From positions 517,044 through 581,043 of the forward strand of contig NZ_MUNR01000012.1 of NCBI RefSeq assembly GCF_002001045.1: a stretch of 64,000 nt of DNA. Reading direction: 5' to 3'. The notes under the pieces are model-generated. The model saw only the letters and a program-made list of their open reading frames with translations. It made no database searches and was not told where the DNA came from. This document shows positions 31,756 through 41,052 of the stretch, one piece after another; positions within the stretch are counted from its first letter, which is position 1; the number at the start of each line of letters is the position of its first letter. A program made the translations under genes and the position numbers. Origin of the DNA: Rhodanobacter sp. C01 (GTDB lineage: Bacteria; Pseudomonadota; Gammaproteobacteria; Xanthomonadales; Rhodanobacteraceae).

Positions 31756-33059
31756 GACCGCGCCTCCAGTGCTGCCAGGCGCAGGGTCACCGCACGGAGA
31801 TGTGCTTCCAGTTGTTCGGCCGCCGCCAGCGTCGCCGTGCACGGACCGATATTGCGCAAGCCCTCTTCACTCACTTCCTGCACCGTGATCTGTTTCTGGT
31901 AGCTCGCCACCGACACGCCGCTGTAGCTGCGCGCGTAACCGTAGGTCGGCAACACGTGATTGCTGCCGCTGCAGTAGTCGCCTACCGATTCAGGTGTCCA
32001 TGCACCCAGGAAGATCGAGCCTGCACTGTCGATGCCATCCAGCAAGGCGCGGGGCTCGGCCACCTGCAGGATCAGGTGCTCGGGCGCGTAGCGGTTGCTC
32101 ACCGCGACCGCCTGACTCAGCGATTCGACGGTGATCGAACGACTCTGTGTCAGCGCCTTCTCCGCGATATCCCCACGCGGCAGTTCGGCACATTGCCGAT
32201 CGACCTCGATCGCCACCTGGTCCAGCAGCGTCGTGGAAGGGCTCAGCAGGATCACCTGCGAATCCGGCCCATGCTCAGCCTGTGACAACAGATCGGCGGC
32301 GACGAAGGCCGGATTGGCTTCCGCATCAGCAATCACCAGCACCTCGGACGGGCCGGCCGGCATGTCGATCGCCGCGCCGTCCGGATCGGTGGATACCTGC
32401 AGCTTTGCCTCGGTGACCCAGGAGTTGCCGGGACCGAACAGCTTGTCGCAGCGGGGCACGCTCGCCGTGCCATACGCCATCGCCGCGATCGCCTGCGCAC
32501 CACCGAGCTTGAAGACCTTGTGCACACCGGTGACACGTGCGGCATACAACACCGCTTCGTCGCAGCGGCCGTCAGCGCGCGCTGGTGAACACAGCACCAC
32601 CTGACGGCAACCGGCGATCTGCGCCGGGATGCCGAGCATCAACGCAGTCGACGGCAACGGCGCCGTGCCCGCCGGCACGTACAGGCCAACCCGACTGATC
32701 GGACGCAGGATCCGTTCCACCCGCACGCCGGGAGCGGTATCGACGGCAATCGACTGCGGTGCGGCCGCGCGGTGGAACATCTCGATACGTTCGGCTGCCT
32801 CATGGATGGCTGCTTTCAACGCCGGATCGAGCGACGCTTCGGCGGCGGCGAATTCGGCCTCATCCACTTCGATCGCGTCCAGCGCGCAACGGTCGTATTT
32901 CGCGCTGAACTCCCGCAGAGCGATATCACCACGTTCGCGCACGGCGGCGATGATCTGCTCCACGCCACGGCGCAGCTCAACCGCACGCGATTGTGCAGGG
33001 CGCGCCAATGCCTCGCCTCGGGCGGCCTCGTCCAATGCATTCCAGTCGATATGGTTCAT
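31752..33059 (-). CDS. hisD: Histidinol dehydrogenase
   Basis: 435 aa. The family pattern is clear: [86 protein letters not shown] and [13 protein letters not shown], with zinc-binding histidine and acidic residues. It oxidises histidinol to histidine in two NAD-dependent steps. Ten bases separate it from hisG. Confidence 0.96.
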   Translation of the reverse strand: MNHIDWNALDEAARGEALARPAQSRAVELRRGVEQIIAAVRERGDIALREFSAKYDRCALDAIEVDEAEFAAAEASLDPALKAAIHEAAERIEMFHRAAAPQSIAVDTAPGVRVERILRPISRVGLYVPAGTAPLPSTALMLGIPAQIAGCRQVVLCSPARADGRCDEAVLYAARVTGVHKVFKLGGAQAIAAMAYGTASVPRCDKLFGPGNSWVTEAKLQVSTDPDGAAIDMPAGPSEVLVIADAEANPAFVAADLLSQAEHGPDSQVILLSPSTTLLDQVAIEVDRQCAELPRGDIAEKALTQSRSITVESLSQAVAVSNRYAPEHLILQVAEPRALLDGIDSAGSIFLGAWTPESVGDYCSGSNHVLPTYGYARSYSGVSVASYQKQITVQEVSEEGLRNIGPCTATLAAAEQLEAHLRAVTLRLAALEARS

Positions 33060-33069
33060 GCGAGCCTGC

Positions 33070-33963
33070 TCATGCCAACATCTTCTCCACCGGCAACACA
33101 TACATTTCGCGCGCACCGGCCTTCTTGATCTCTTCCAGCTGCCGCCAGCTCACCTCGCCGGCGCACAGCGCCTGCAGCATCAGCTGATCCGGCTGACCGG
33201 CGACCGACAGCAGGGTGGGCTGTGGGCCGCCCGGCAGCAGCCGGGTGACCGCCTCCAGTGTGTGGCGCGAGGTCTGCAGCAGCAGCAGGCGCGACTCGCG
33301 CACCTGGATCACGCCATCCAGCCGCTTCAGCAGCAGCTCAAGCATGTCGCCGCGCTCATCGACAGGCAGGGTCAACGGCCCCGCCAGCACCGCCTCGCTC
33401 TCCAACAGCACCTCGGCCTCGCGCAACTGATTCGCGACGAGGGTGCCGCCGCTCTGTACCAAGTCGCAGATCACGTCGGCGGTACCCAGCTTCGGCGCGA
33501 TCTCGACCGAGCCGGCCAGCATCACGACGCCGGCATTTACGACATGCGTGCGCAGCCATTCGCCGAGCAGGCCGGGATACGAGGTGGCAATACGCCGGCC
33601 TTCCAGCTGTTGCGGCCCGTGGTAATCCAGCTCCTGCGGTACCGCGATCGACAAGCGGCAGCGACCGAAACCGAGTGGCCGCAGTTCGCTGAGCGGCGCC
33701 AGTTCGCGGCCCGCGGTGAGCTGAAATTCACTCAGCACATTGCGCCCGACGATGCCGAGGTCGCATACACCTTGCGCGATCAGCCCGGGGATGTCGTCAT
33801 CGCGCACCAACAGCAGGTCGACTGGCTCGCCTTCACCGAAACAGAACAGCTTGTCGCGACTCTGCCGGAAGGTGAGTCCGCAACGGGTAAGCAGTTCCAG
33901 CGCCGGCTCGGTGAGCCGGCCGGATTTCTGCATCGCAATACGCAAACGGTCACGCATCTTCAT
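33070..33963 (-). CDS. hisG: ATP phosphoribosyltransferase (long form)
   Basis: 297 aa. The long, HisZ-independent form, with a C-terminal regulatory domain (about 225-297) that binds histidine. [50 protein letters not shown] and the PRPP-binding [20 protein letters not shown] are present. It commits ATP and PRPP to histidine synthesis and is feedback-inhibited. ATG at 33963 overlaps the end of the regulator gene by four bases. Confidence 0.96.
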   Translation of the reverse strand: MKMRDRLRIAMQKSGRLTEPALELLTRCGLTFRQSRDKLFCFGEGEPVDLLLVRDDDIPGLIAQGVCDLGIVGRNVLSEFQLTAGRELAPLSELRPLGFGRCRLSIAVPQELDYHGPQQLEGRRIATSYPGLLGEWLRTHVVNAGVVMLAGSVEIAPKLGTADVICDLVQSGGTLVANQLREAEVLLESEAVLAGPLTLPVDERGDMLELLLKRLDGVIQVRESRLLLLQTSRHTLEAVTRLLPGGPQPTLLSVAGQPDQLMLQALCAGEVSWRQLEEIKKAGAREMYVLPVEKMLA

Positions 33964-34298
33964 GCCTTCGCCTTCTTCGCCGCCAGCGATTGCCGCCGCG
34001 CTGCACGTGCTGCCGCGGCCAGATAGCCGCCATTGCCCTGGTTGAGATAGCGCGCCACCCGCCCGATGGTGGTGATGCTGACCGCAGTGCGCTCGTGGAT
34101 CTCCCGGTAGGCGATGCCTTCCAGCAGATATGGCACTACCCGCCAACGGTCCACCAGCACCTCCAGTTCGGCCGGGGTGCACAGGTCGCCGAGAAAGGCA
34201 CCCATCTCGTCGGCGTTCTTCATCGACAACAGGGCCTCGCAAAGGCTCAGCTTGGCTGACTCGTCAGGGGTTTCAGGATCAAGCGATCGACGCTTCAT
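33960..34298 (-). CDS. TrpR-family (YerC/YecD-type) repressor, probable histidine regulator HisR
   Basis: 112 aa, all-helical. The TrpR-like core is visible: LGDLCTPAELEVLVDRW, then VVPYLLEGIAYREI, and the helix-turn-helix recognition region RTAVSITTIGRVARYLNQ. A basic Ala/Arg tail ([19 protein letters not shown]) closes it. This family differs from E. coli TrpR in its ligand pocket. Its position as first gene of the his operon, overlapping hisG by four bases, and a TrpR-like palindrome at its own promoter, argue that it senses histidine and represses the operon, including itself. RegPrecise-type work has proposed such a regulator in Xanthomonadales, as I recall. Confidence 0.88.
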   Translation of the reverse strand: MKRRSLDPETPDESAKLSLCEALLSMKNADEMGAFLGDLCTPAELEVLVDRWRVVPYLLEGIAYREIHERTAVSITTIGRVARYLNQGNGGYLAAAARAARRQSLAAKKAKA

Positions 34299-34301
34299 AA
34301 T

Positions 34302-34319
34302 GTACTAATGCATTAACAC
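34302..34319 (-). promoter_or_regulatory. TrpR-like operator of the his operon
   Basis: GTACTAATGCATTAACAC: core TAATGCATTA is a perfect palindrome, and the outer GT...AC also match. It resembles the TrpR consensus GTACTAGTTAACTAGTAC with a changed centre. It lies four bases before the regulator start and just downstream of the predicted transcription start, so bound repressor would block transcription. Confidence 0.7.
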
Positions 34320-34329
34320 AGTGGATCGC

Positions 34330-34358
34330 ATCATACACAGCATGCGGCAATGCGGCAA
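34330..34358 (-). promoter_or_regulatory. Predicted sigma-70 promoter of the his operon
   Basis: Read on the minus strand: -35 TTGCCG (34358-34353), 17-bp spacer, -10 TATGAT (34335-34330). The expected start is near 34323, a few bases before the operator and about 25 bases before the regulator ATG. No Shine-Dalgarno sequence is seen, so the leader is very short and the first gene may be weakly initiated. Confidence 0.6.
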
Positions 34359-34483
34359 ACCTGCTACCAGCGTGTGTCAACCGGCATTCAGATTCCAGCG
34401 GCGAGAACAGCGGTTTTACGAGCCAACTCGATGCGCAGTGCAAGATGAGTAGCACCTGCTTGATCTTGTCCACGACTCCGAGC

Positions 34484-34503
34484 TATCATTATCAAAAATG
34501 ATA
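34484..34503 (+). promoter_or_regulatory. Palindrome over the start of the HTH regulator gene
   Basis: TATCATT, six bases, AATGATA: perfect seven-base arms. The right arm contains the upstream ATG (34498) of the regulator gene, consistent with an autoregulatory operator, and hints that the true start may be downstream. Confidence 0.5.
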
Positions 34504-35079
34504 AAGGTAGCGTGTCCTTTGACAAAAAAGACTGCCATCGATGTCTTGCTGCACCCGCTACGCCTGAGGATCGTGCGGGCGTTTGTCGGAGGAGTGGAAC
34601 TCACTGCCCGCGAATTGGCGCAAAGGCTTGACGATGTCCCACAGGCAACGCTTTACCGACACGTGAAACGGCTGGCCGAAGCTGGCACCTTGATCGTCAC
34701 TTCGGAAACACCCGTGCGCGGTGCCGTGGAACGCACTTACCGACTCGATCCCAATACCGGAAAGGTAGCTCCGGAAGACATCGGAACCATCGACCCAGAA
34801 ACGCATCTGAAATATTTCTCGGTCTTTCTCGCGTCGCTACTTGAGGACTTTGGCCGCTACATGCGTGCCGATGACGTCGACGTGGTGCGTGATGACGTCC
34901 ACTACTTGCAGGTGACCTTCAACGCGGAATCGAAGGAATTTGCCGGCTTCATGAAAGAGCTGGAGGCGCTCATCCAGCGGTTTGTGAAACGTGGCCCCAC
35001 CAAGAATCAAGTGCAGCGAACAGTATCCATCGTCACTCTTCCGGAGCGGCCAATGAAGGCAAAGCAGAGATGTATCTAA
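34498..35079 (+). CDS. Helix-turn-helix (ArsR-like) transcriptional regulator
   Basis: 193 aa from ATG 34498; a TTG at 34519 preceded by AAAGG is an alternative start (MTKKTAIDVLL) and would clear the palindrome. A winged helix spans about 10-80: LLHPLRLRIVRAFVGGVELT, ARELAQRLDDVPQATLYRHV (recognition helix) and RLAEAGTLIV. The rest (to 193) is a dimer or sensor domain with YFSVFLASLLEDFGRYM and a helical KELEALIQRFVKRG. The effector is unknown. It overlaps the CPBP protease gene by ten bases, so the two are made together. Confidence 0.83.
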   Translation: MIKVACPLTKKTAIDVLLHPLRLRIVRAFVGGVELTARELAQRLDDVPQATLYRHVKRLAEAGTLIVTSETPVRGAVERTYRLDPNTGKVAPEDIGTIDPETHLKYFSVFLASLLEDFGRYMRADDVDVVRDDVHYLQVTFNAESKEFAGFMKELEALIQRFVKRGPTKNQVQRTVSIVTLPERPMKAKQRCI

Positions 35080-35747
35080 TGCCCCCACTTCTATACGTTG
35101 GTCTTTGCGTGGCGCTTTTCGGGTCACCGCTTTTGTTGATGCTTTTCAGATGGCTGCGTTTCAATCAATTTTCAGCAGTTCCTCGCCTCGCCCTTTGGGT
35201 AGCTGCCATCACTGTTCTCGTCATCGCTGCTGCAGACACTGTGGCTTGGCGCGTGGATATCGGCTTGGGATGGCCCACATGGCAAAGCCTGGGGCTGGCG
35301 ATTCTTGCCGCTGCGATCCTGCTTGTTGTGCTCAGCGCTTATGTATCCATGCGAGGCAAATTTTCTGTCGCTTCGCCGGAACAGCTCGAGCTGCAGAAAA
35401 ATCTTTTGCGCCTGCCGTTCGGCCATAGGTGCTTCGTGGTGATGACGGCGGCTGTCACTGAGGAGGTGCTTTTTCGCGGCTACGCCATCGGTGTAGGTCA
35501 GCATCTGCTCGGCAGCGTCGGGTTAGCCTGCGTCCTCTCGATCGCTGCGTTCACGCTTGGTCATTTGCGCTGGGGGCTTGCTCACCTCGTCCCGGTTTTT
35601 GTCTGCACGCTTGTCATTACGCTCCTCTTTACATTCACCCAAAATCTCTGGGCCTGCATCATCGTGCATGCAATCCTTGATGGCGTCGGGGTTCTTGTCA
35701 TGCCCGTCCTCGCAAAGCGCAGGCAAGCGGCACAGAGCACCGGCTAA
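35070..35747 (+). CDS. CPBP-family intramembrane metalloprotease
   Basis: 225 aa, about six membrane segments. The CPBP/Abi active-site motifs are complete: EEVLFRG (E131, E132, R136), HLRWG with H165 preceded by FTLG, and HAILDG with H200. Members prenyl-process CAAX proteins in eukaryotes; in bacteria they process membrane peptides, confer bacteriocin self-immunity or regulate signalling. ATG 35070 or 35079 (TAATG) are both possible, coupled to the regulator. GC content is below that of the surrounding core, so this pair looks acquired. Confidence 0.85.
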   Translation: MYLMPPLLYVGLCVALFGSPLLLMLFRWLRFNQFSAVPRLALWVAAITVLVIAAADTVAWRVDIGLGWPTWQSLGLAILAAAILLVVLSAYVSMRGKFSVASPEQLELQKNLLRLPFGHRCFVVMTAAVTEEVLFRGYAIGVGQHLLGSVGLACVLSIAAFTLGHLRWGLAHLVPVFVCTLVITLLFTFTQNLWACIIVHAILDGVGVLVMPVLAKRRQAAQSTG

Positions 35748-35990
35748 CCCTCTTGCAAGCAGACCATCCTGACCGACGGCTCCAGATCGACAAGCGCCCT
35801 TAGGTCGGAAGGCCGGCTAGCTGGCGACGCCGGTCAAGTTGAGTGGCGAGCTTGGTCAACAAGCTGGTTATCTGCACGCAGAGAATCGACAGGACGGGCA
35901 ACGCTGTTCACTGCGCCAACAGACATCACAGCAATGCAGACGTGTGCACGATCAACCGATCCATGCAGCCCGAACAAATCCACGTCCCTG
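35748..35990. other. Noncoding gap of 243 bp
   Basis: Between the CPBP gene and the THX terminator. It has AAGCTTG/CAAGCTG-type short repeats around 35849-35865 but no gene, promoter or RNA I can support. Confidence 0.4.
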
Positions 35991-36018
35991 AAAACAAAAA
36001 CCCCCGCCGAGGCGGGGG
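35991..36018 (-). terminator. Terminator of the THX gene
   Basis: Arms CCCCCGCC and GGCGGGGG (36001-36018) with a very tight loop; on the minus strand the stem is followed by TTTTTGTTTT. It lies 26 bases after the THX stop. Confidence 0.85.
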
Positions 36019-36044
36019 TCTTCATCAGTCCGGTGCGGGCTGGC

Positions 36045-36206
36045 TCAGGCCGATTTCTTCTTCGGCGCAGCCTTCTTCGCGGCGGCCGGCTTGGTCACCG
36101 TCGGCTTGGCGCCAACGACGGCCGGCAGCGCGCCATGCGCACGGGTATTGCCGTAGCTGCCGCGGTAGGTCTTGCCGCGACGGGTCTTGCGATCGCCCTT
36201 ACCCAT
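36045..36206 (-). CDS. 30S ribosomal protein THX
   Basis: 53 aa. The N-terminal GKGDRKTRRGKTYRGSYGNT is the hallmark of THX, which sits in a pocket of the 30S head, held by rRNA. The C-terminal half is a lysine/alanine tail (KPAAAKKAAPKKKSA), longer than in Thermus THX and typical of Xanthomonadales versions as I recall. ATG at 36206 follows AAGGAG. Monocistronic with its own strong terminator. It is shorter than 60 codons. Confidence 0.92.
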   Translation of the reverse strand: MGKGDRKTRRGKTYRGSYGNTRAHGALPAVVGAKPTVTKPAAAKKAAPKKKSA

Positions 36207-36273
36207 GGGAACTCCTTGATTTATTGGATGAACGGCCTGCCATGATAGCAGCGTGGGACCGCAGCAGCCAGCA

Positions 36274-37212
36274 TCAGGGGTGACCGTGCCCAGCACAGTC
36301 CTGCGCCTGATCCAGACATTCGCCCGGATCAATCTGTACGGTGACGTGCTGAATGCCGAAACGCTCCAGCAACACCTGCTTGATCGCCCGCAATGCCTGC
36401 GCGCTGTCGGCATGCTCATGCAGTTCGGCATGCAGGGTTGCCATGCGCGAACCTGACGCCAGTTGCCACACATGCAGATGATGAACGTCACGGATCGACG
36501 GATCGGCACCACGCAGTGATGCTTCCACCTCCGCACTGTCCATCCCGTCAGGAACGCCTTCAAGCAGGATGTGCCCGGACAGCCGCAGCAAGCGCCAGGC
36601 ACTGTTGAGAATCAGCAGCGACACCAGCAATGACAGCACCGGATCAGCCCATAGCCAACCAAACCAGCGAATCGCCAGCGCTGCCACTACCGCCGCCACC
36701 GAACCGAGCAGATCGCCCAGCACGTGCAGGCTTGCGCCGGCCAGATTGACGTTGTCATGCGCATGCCCGTGCAGCATGCGCAACACCAGCAGGTTCACCA
36801 GCAAGCCGATGATCGCTACCACCAGCATTGTCCCGGACAGGATCTCCCCGGGATGCATCAGCCGGGTGATCGCCTCGTAGATGATCCAGCCTACCAGCAC
36901 AAACTGGCTCAACGCGTTGACGAAACCGACCAGCACTTCTATCCGGCCATAACCGTAGCTGCGTCGCGCATCGGCCGGCCGGGTCGCCATCCAGGCACCG
37001 ACCAGCGCCAGCAGCAGTGCCAGCGCATCGACCATCATGTGACCGGCATCGGCCAGCAGCGCCAGTGAACCGGACCATGCGCCACCGACCACTTCGGCAA
37101 CCATCATCAAGGTAGTCAGGACAAACGCGAACAGCAGCTTGCCACTCGGGCTGCTGCCCGCTGCGGCATGCTCGTGCACATGCGAATGATCGTGGGAGTG
37201 GGAATGGGCCAT
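36274..37212 (-). CDS. Cation diffusion facilitator (zinc-type CDF) exporter
   Basis: 312 aa from ATG 37212 (ATG 37218 and GTG 37224 are in-frame alternatives). A histidine-rich N-terminus (HSHSHDHSHVHEH) precedes six membrane segments. CDF metal sites: HMMVD (after LLADAG) and HVLGD, both H-x3-D pairs typical of zinc transporters such as ZitB/CzcD. The cytoplasmic C-domain has HHLHVWQL and HVTVQID. It exports zinc (possibly cobalt, cadmium) with proton antiport. It lies 67 bp downstream of the MerC-like gene and may share its Zur-type promoter region. Confidence 0.93.
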   Translation of the reverse strand: MAHSHSHDHSHVHEHAAAGSSPSGKLLFAFVLTTLMMVAEVVGGAWSGSLALLADAGHMMVDALALLLALVGAWMATRPADARRSYGYGRIEVLVGFVNALSQFVLVGWIIYEAITRLMHPGEILSGTMLVVAIIGLLVNLLVLRMLHGHAHDNVNLAGASLHVLGDLLGSVAAVVAALAIRWFGWLWADPVLSLLVSLLILNSAWRLLRLSGHILLEGVPDGMDSAEVEASLRGADPSIRDVHHLHVWQLASGSRMATLHAELHEHADSAQALRAIKQVLLERFGIQHVTVQIDPGECLDQAQDCAGHGHP

Positions 37213-37279
37213 GCTCATCCGCACATGCTAGGAACGGAGGACGCCGTTACACAATCACTCGCCGCTGACCACACGTCGT

Positions 37280-37714
37280 TCAATGCGCGCACTGCGGGCC
37301 ATGCACGTGGTCATGGCCGTAGCGGCGATCGCTGCGAAGATTGATGAAATGTGCCGTGGCCAGCAGCAGGCCGCCGCACGTCACCAGCACGCTGTGCAGG
37401 ATGATCGAATAGTGCTCGGCATAGGTGACGCCAAGCAGCAGCAGACCAAGCCCCGGTGCAGCCAACAGCAACGGCAACGCAACCTGATGGCGACGGTAAC
37501 CACGGATCATGGCAAACAGGGCCAGCGTGCAGGCACAGAGCACAAAGCCGCGTTCGAAACGATGATCAGCCAGGAATTCCAGGCCAACGAAGGGCAACAG
37601 CGCCAACACAAACGGCAGCAGCGCGCAGTGGATCGCGCACAGGAACGAAGCCGTCGCACCAACGCGATCAGCCACATGCCACCAGCGGGATTTGCTTGCC
37701 TGCTCGGAGTCCAT
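37280..37714 (-). CDS. MerC-domain inner membrane protein
   Basis: 144 aa, four membrane segments. CAIHCALLPFVLALLPF in the first segment carries the CxxxC metal pair of the MerC family, and a His/Asp-rich C-terminus (YGHDHVHGPQCAH) adds a metal-binding tail. MerC was named as a mercury importer, but standalone relatives are of unknown metal. The ATG at 37714 is inferred; the frame extends to 37750. A Zur-box-like palindrome lies 55 bp upstream, suggesting zinc-dependent repression and a role in zinc handling rather than mercury. Confidence 0.85.
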   Translation of the reverse strand: MDSEQASKSRWWHVADRVGATASFLCAIHCALLPFVLALLPFVGLEFLADHRFERGFVLCACTLALFAMIRGYRRHQVALPLLLAAPGLGLLLLGVTYAEHYSIILHSVLVTCGGLLLATAHFINLRSDRRYGHDHVHGPQCAH

Positions 37715-37768
37715 CGACCTGTTCTGGTGTCGCCAAACGTGACGACTCAATTAGCCCCAGTTCCTGAT

Positions 37769-37785
37769 ATGTTACTTTATAACAT
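37769..37785 (-). promoter_or_regulatory. Zur-box-like palindrome upstream of the MerC-like gene
   Basis: ATGTTACTTTATAACAT, arms ATGTTA and TAACAT, within the wider GATATGTTACTTTATAACAT. It agrees well with the gammaproteobacterial Zur consensus (GAAATGTTATA-type arms). The zur gene lies 160 bp upstream. Confidence 0.7.
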
Positions 37786-37943
37786 TATGGAATGCCACAC
37801 CGGGCGATCAGCAAGCTGTCATGGCCACCCATGACGCATGCCAGCGTCGTCCGGACATCAAGCGCGCGCGCACCAAGCGCACCCTGCGACACCGTGAACC
37901 AGCACGCATCATGGAATTCCGGCAACCGGACTTTAGCGGGCTC

Positions 37944-38453
37944 TCAGGCCTTGCGGCAGTTCTTGCAGGTGCCGTGCACTTCCAGCGTCTGCGCCTGCGG
38001 CCGGAAGCCGAGCGCCGCGGCCTGTGCCTCGATCAGCTCAGCCACCCGTTCATCGCAGACTTCCTGCGCGCTGGCGCAGGTATCGCAGATCAGGAACGGC
38101 ACCTGATGCGCCTCGGCCGGATGGTGGCAGGAGACGTAAGCGTTGATCGATTCCAGCTTGTGGATGAAGCCATTTTCCAGCAGGAAATCGAGCGCGCGGT
38201 AGACCGTGGGCGGTGCCGCATTGCCGTGCTTCTCACGCAACAGGTCGAGCAGATCGTAGGCCTTGATCGGCTTGTGTGCCGCGGCGATCAGCTCAAGCAC
38301 TTCCTTGCGTAACGGAGTAAGGCGCAGACCGCGCTCTTCGCTAGCATGCTCCACAGCACGCACGAAACCCTTCGCATCATGATGATGCGGGTGATGCGGA
38401 TGCGAGTGGTGGGCAGCGTCGTGACTCACGGGTTTCACCTCTGGATGAATCAT
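37944..38453 (-). CDS. zur: Zinc uptake regulator, Fur family
   Basis: 169 aa. A histidine-rich N-terminal leader (HHSHPHHPHHHDAK) precedes the winged helix (RLTPLRKEVLELIAA, PPTVYRALDFLLENGF). Zinc ligands: YVSCHHPAEAHQ, LICDTCASAQEV and the final HGTCKNCRK (two CxxC). The LICDTC wording is closer to Zur than to Fur or PerR. With zinc it represses uptake genes; in Xanthomonas campestris Zur is also reported to activate a zinc exporter. Start at 38453 is the first ATG after the upstream overlap; the RBS is weak. Confidence 0.9.
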   Translation of the reverse strand: MIHPEVKPVSHDAAHHSHPHHPHHHDAKGFVRAVEHASEERGLRLTPLRKEVLELIAAAHKPIKAYDLLDLLREKHGNAAPPTVYRALDFLLENGFIHKLESINAYVSCHHPAEAHQVPFLICDTCASAQEVCDERVAELIEAQAAALGFRPQAQTLEVHGTCKNCRKA

Positions 38454-38485
38454 ACACCGGCGCCTGCGACGCACTCTGACCGAGT

Positions 38486-38764
38486 TCACCGCCGCAACGG
38501 TGGTGGCCTGGCAGGCGGCTTGGGCCGTGGCTTGGCAAGGATCACGGCCCACCCGATCGGCCCCAGCACGAGCGCCCAGACGATGCCTTCCGCCGTTCGA
38601 CCGCGCCACCAGCCAAGCAGTGCACCAACGGCGACGAACAGCAGGTTCCACCAGAACATGGCGGCCCACGGCAGCATATTCAACAGATTGACGAAGATCT
38701 GCCAGAACGCGCCCGGTGCGTCGGGATCGACGCCCTGGGATGCCCTGGCGATCAGTTCGTCCAT
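38486..38764 (-). CDS. Small membrane protein, unknown function
   Basis: 92 aa. Two membrane segments (about 25-48 and 62-80), joined by WWRGRTAEG, with a proline/arginine-rich tail (KPRPKPPARPPPLRR). I do not recognise a family. It lies 35 bp downstream of gltX and 32 bp upstream of zur on the same strand, so it may link them in one transcript. Confidence 0.65.
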   Translation of the reverse strand: MDELIARASQGVDPDAPGAFWQIFVNLLNMLPWAAMFWWNLLFVAVGALLGWWRGRTAEGIVWALVLGPIGWAVILAKPRPKPPARPPPLRR

Positions 38765-38799
38765 ATCGAGCTCAGTGCGTCAACGACATGGTGGCAGGA

Positions 38800-40200
38800 T
38801 CAACCCTGCGCCAGGGCGATTGCGTCGTCGACGCGCTTGAGTGCCTCGGCGCGGCCGGCCAGATAGATCGTATGCTCGATCGACGGCGACACCTGGGTGC
38901 CGGTCATCGCCACGCGCAGCGGTTGGGCGATCTTGCCCATGCCAAGCTCGAGCTTGGCGGCAACCTGCTCGATCACCTGATGGATCGGCTCGGGCTTCCA
39001 CTCGCAATCGGCCAGCAACGATTTCGCTGCGTTGAGTACCGCCACCGCACTGTCATTCTTCAGATGCTTGGCAACCGCCTTGCCGTCCCACTCGGCGATC
39101 GGCGCGTACCATATCTTCGCGCGCTCGGCCATTTCCTTCAGCGTATGCACGCGATCGCGCAACGCCACGATCACGTCGACCGGCGCCGGGCCCTTCGAGG
39201 TGTCGATGCCGGCACGCGCCAGGTGCCAGGCGAACTCCGCCACCAGCGCCTGCGGCTCGTCGGTCTTCAGATAATGCTGGTTGAGCCACGCGAGCTTCTC
39301 GGTGTCGAAGCGTGAAGCCGCCTTGTTGACGTCACTGATGTCGAACAGCGCAATCATCTGCTCGCGCGAGAAGATCTCCTGATCGCCATGCGACCAGCCC
39401 AGCCGAACCAGGTAGTTGAGCAGCGCATGCGGCACGAAGCCGTCGGCACGGTAATCCATCACGCTGACCGCGCTGGTGCGCTTGGACAGCTTCTTGCCTT
39501 CTTTGTCGAGGATCATCGGCAGGTGCGCGAACTCCGGCACCTTGGCGCCGAGCGCGATATAGATGTTGATCTGGCGCGGCGTGTTGTTGACATGGTCGTC
39601 GCCACGGATCACCTCGGTGATGCCCATGTCGATGTCGTCGACCACCACCGCGAAGTTGTAGGTCGGCCAGCCGTCGGAGCGGAAGATCACCAGGTCGTCC
39701 AGCTCGGTGTTCGCCCACTCGATCCGGCCCTTCACCTTGTCGTCGAACACCACCGAACCTTCGCTCGGATTGCGGAAACGGATCACGCGATTGGGATCTT
39801 CGCGAAGAGGTTCGTTGCGATCACGGTAATAGCCGTTGTAGCGCGGCTTCTCGCCCTTCGCCATCGCGGCCTCGCGCATCGCCTCGATCTCGTCCTTGCT
39901 CTCGTAGGCGTAATACGCCTTGCCGGCGGCAACCAGTTCATCAGCCACCTGCTTGTATCGCTCCAGCCGCTGGGTCTGGTAGAACGGACCTTCGTCGGCA
40001 TCGAGATCGAGCCAGTGCATTGCATCGATGATGGCTTTCACTGCCTCGTCGGTCGAACGCTCGCGATCGGTATCCTCGATGCGCAGGATGAACTCGCCAC
40101 CGCGGCGACGCGACTCCAGCCAGCAGTAGAGTGCGGTGCGCGCCCCGCCGATATGCAGGAAACCGGTGGGGCTGGGGGCGAAGCGGGTGCGAACGGTCAT
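38800..40200 (-). CDS. gltX: Glutamyl-tRNA synthetase
   Basis: 466 aa. Class I signature [16 protein letters not shown] (HIGH-type), the Glu/ATP region [12 protein letters not shown], and KLSKRTSA (KMSKS-type). It charges tRNA-Glu. The start at 40200 ([13 protein letters not shown]) is the usual family start; the frame extends upstream only as a shadow. No clear RBS is seen. The order gltX, small membrane protein, zur is on one strand. Confidence 0.96.
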   Translation of the reverse strand: MTVRTRFAPSPTGFLHIGGARTALYCWLESRRRGGEFILRIEDTDRERSTDEAVKAIIDAMHWLDLDADEGPFYQTQRLERYKQVADELVAAGKAYYAYESKDEIEAMREAAMAKGEKPRYNGYYRDRNEPLREDPNRVIRFRNPSEGSVVFDDKVKGRIEWANTELDDLVIFRSDGWPTYNFAVVVDDIDMGITEVIRGDDHVNNTPRQINIYIALGAKVPEFAHLPMILDKEGKKLSKRTSAVSVMDYRADGFVPHALLNYLVRLGWSHGDQEIFSREQMIALFDISDVNKAASRFDTEKLAWLNQHYLKTDEPQALVAEFAWHLARAGIDTSKGPAPVDVIVALRDRVHTLKEMAERAKIWYAPIAEWDGKAVAKHLKNDSAVAVLNAAKSLLADCEWKPEPIHQVIEQVAAKLELGMGKIAQPLRVAMTGTQVSPSIEHTIYLAGRAEALKRVDDAIALAQG

Positions 40201-40266
40201 GAGTGTTTTTCGAAAGGCATGAAGCGAAGTGAAGGATTTTAGCCGATACCGGGGTCGGAACCGACG

Positions 40267-41052
40267 ATGACGCAACGAGCTCACCGCACTTTGTACTTCG
40301 CACCACTCGCCGCGCTGCTGGGCTGGCTTGGCATCAGCCAGCCCGTGCTGGCCGATAACCCGGGTTACGACCGTCCCGGCTATGGCTTCACGCCAGTCGT
40401 GCTGGGTACCGGCGACATCACCGTCGAACAGGGTCTGCCGGACTGGAGTCGGGAGCAACAGGATGGCGTCACCAGCTCGCAGTACAGCGCCGACAGCCTG
40501 TTCCGCATTGGCATCGGCGGGCCACTAGAGTTGCAGCTGGGCAGCTCGCCGTGGAACTCGCTGCGACAGACCGGTGCCGGCACGGGCTACAGCAGACAGG
40601 GACATGGCGACACCGTCCTTGGACTGAAACTGGCACTGCCCTCCCCGGACCAGGCCTTCAGTTGGGGTCTGCTGGGCAACGTGGAATTCACCGATGGTGC
40701 GAAGGCTTTCCGCAGCAACCGTCGCCAGTATCTGCTGGGCGCCCAGTTCAACCTGCAGGCGGACGAGCGCAATTCGTTGGGCCTGTATCTGCAGGACGTG
40801 CGTAGCGGTGGCATCGACAGCACGACCGTGGCGATCAGCGACAACTACACGCTGAGCAAGACCCTGACGCTGTACGCCGAAACGGCCCTGCTGCATGTGC
40901 CGGGCCAAGGCAGCGGTACGGTCGCCGGGGCTGGACTGGCGTGGATGCTCACGCCTCGCGTGCAACTCGACGCCGGCTTCGATCGACGGCTGGACGGGGT
41001 TGCGCCCACCTGGCAGGCCAATCTCGGCGTCTCGATCTACTTCGGTCATTGA
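40267..41052 (+). CDS. Exported beta-barrel protein, MetA/phenol-degradation transporter-like family
   Basis: 261 aa with a signal peptide (cleavage near LADNPG). The mature part consists of alternating strands typical of the outer-membrane family related to the MetA-pathway-of-phenol-degradation protein (PF13557): [44 protein letters not shown]. The last residue pattern ending YFGH is near an outer-membrane beta-signal. Substrate unknown. It is convergent with the DUF4399 gene. Confidence 0.7.
   Translation: MTQRAHRTLYFAPLAALLGWLGISQPVLADNPGYDRPGYGFTPVVLGTGDITVEQGLPDWSREQQDGVTSSQYSADSLFRIGIGGPLELQLGSSPWNSLRQTGAGTGYSRQGHGDTVLGLKLALPSPDQAFSWGLLGNVEFTDGAKAFRSNRRQYLLGAQFNLQADERNSLGLYLQDVRSGGIDSTTVAISDNYTLSKTLTLYAETALLHVPGQGSGTVAGAGLAWMLTPRVQLDAGFDRRLDGVAPTWQANLGVSIYFGH

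Noticed and set aside
34299..34497. Histidine attenuator leader peptide
   Set aside because: The leader is about 25 bases and has no run of His codons; operator control fits better.
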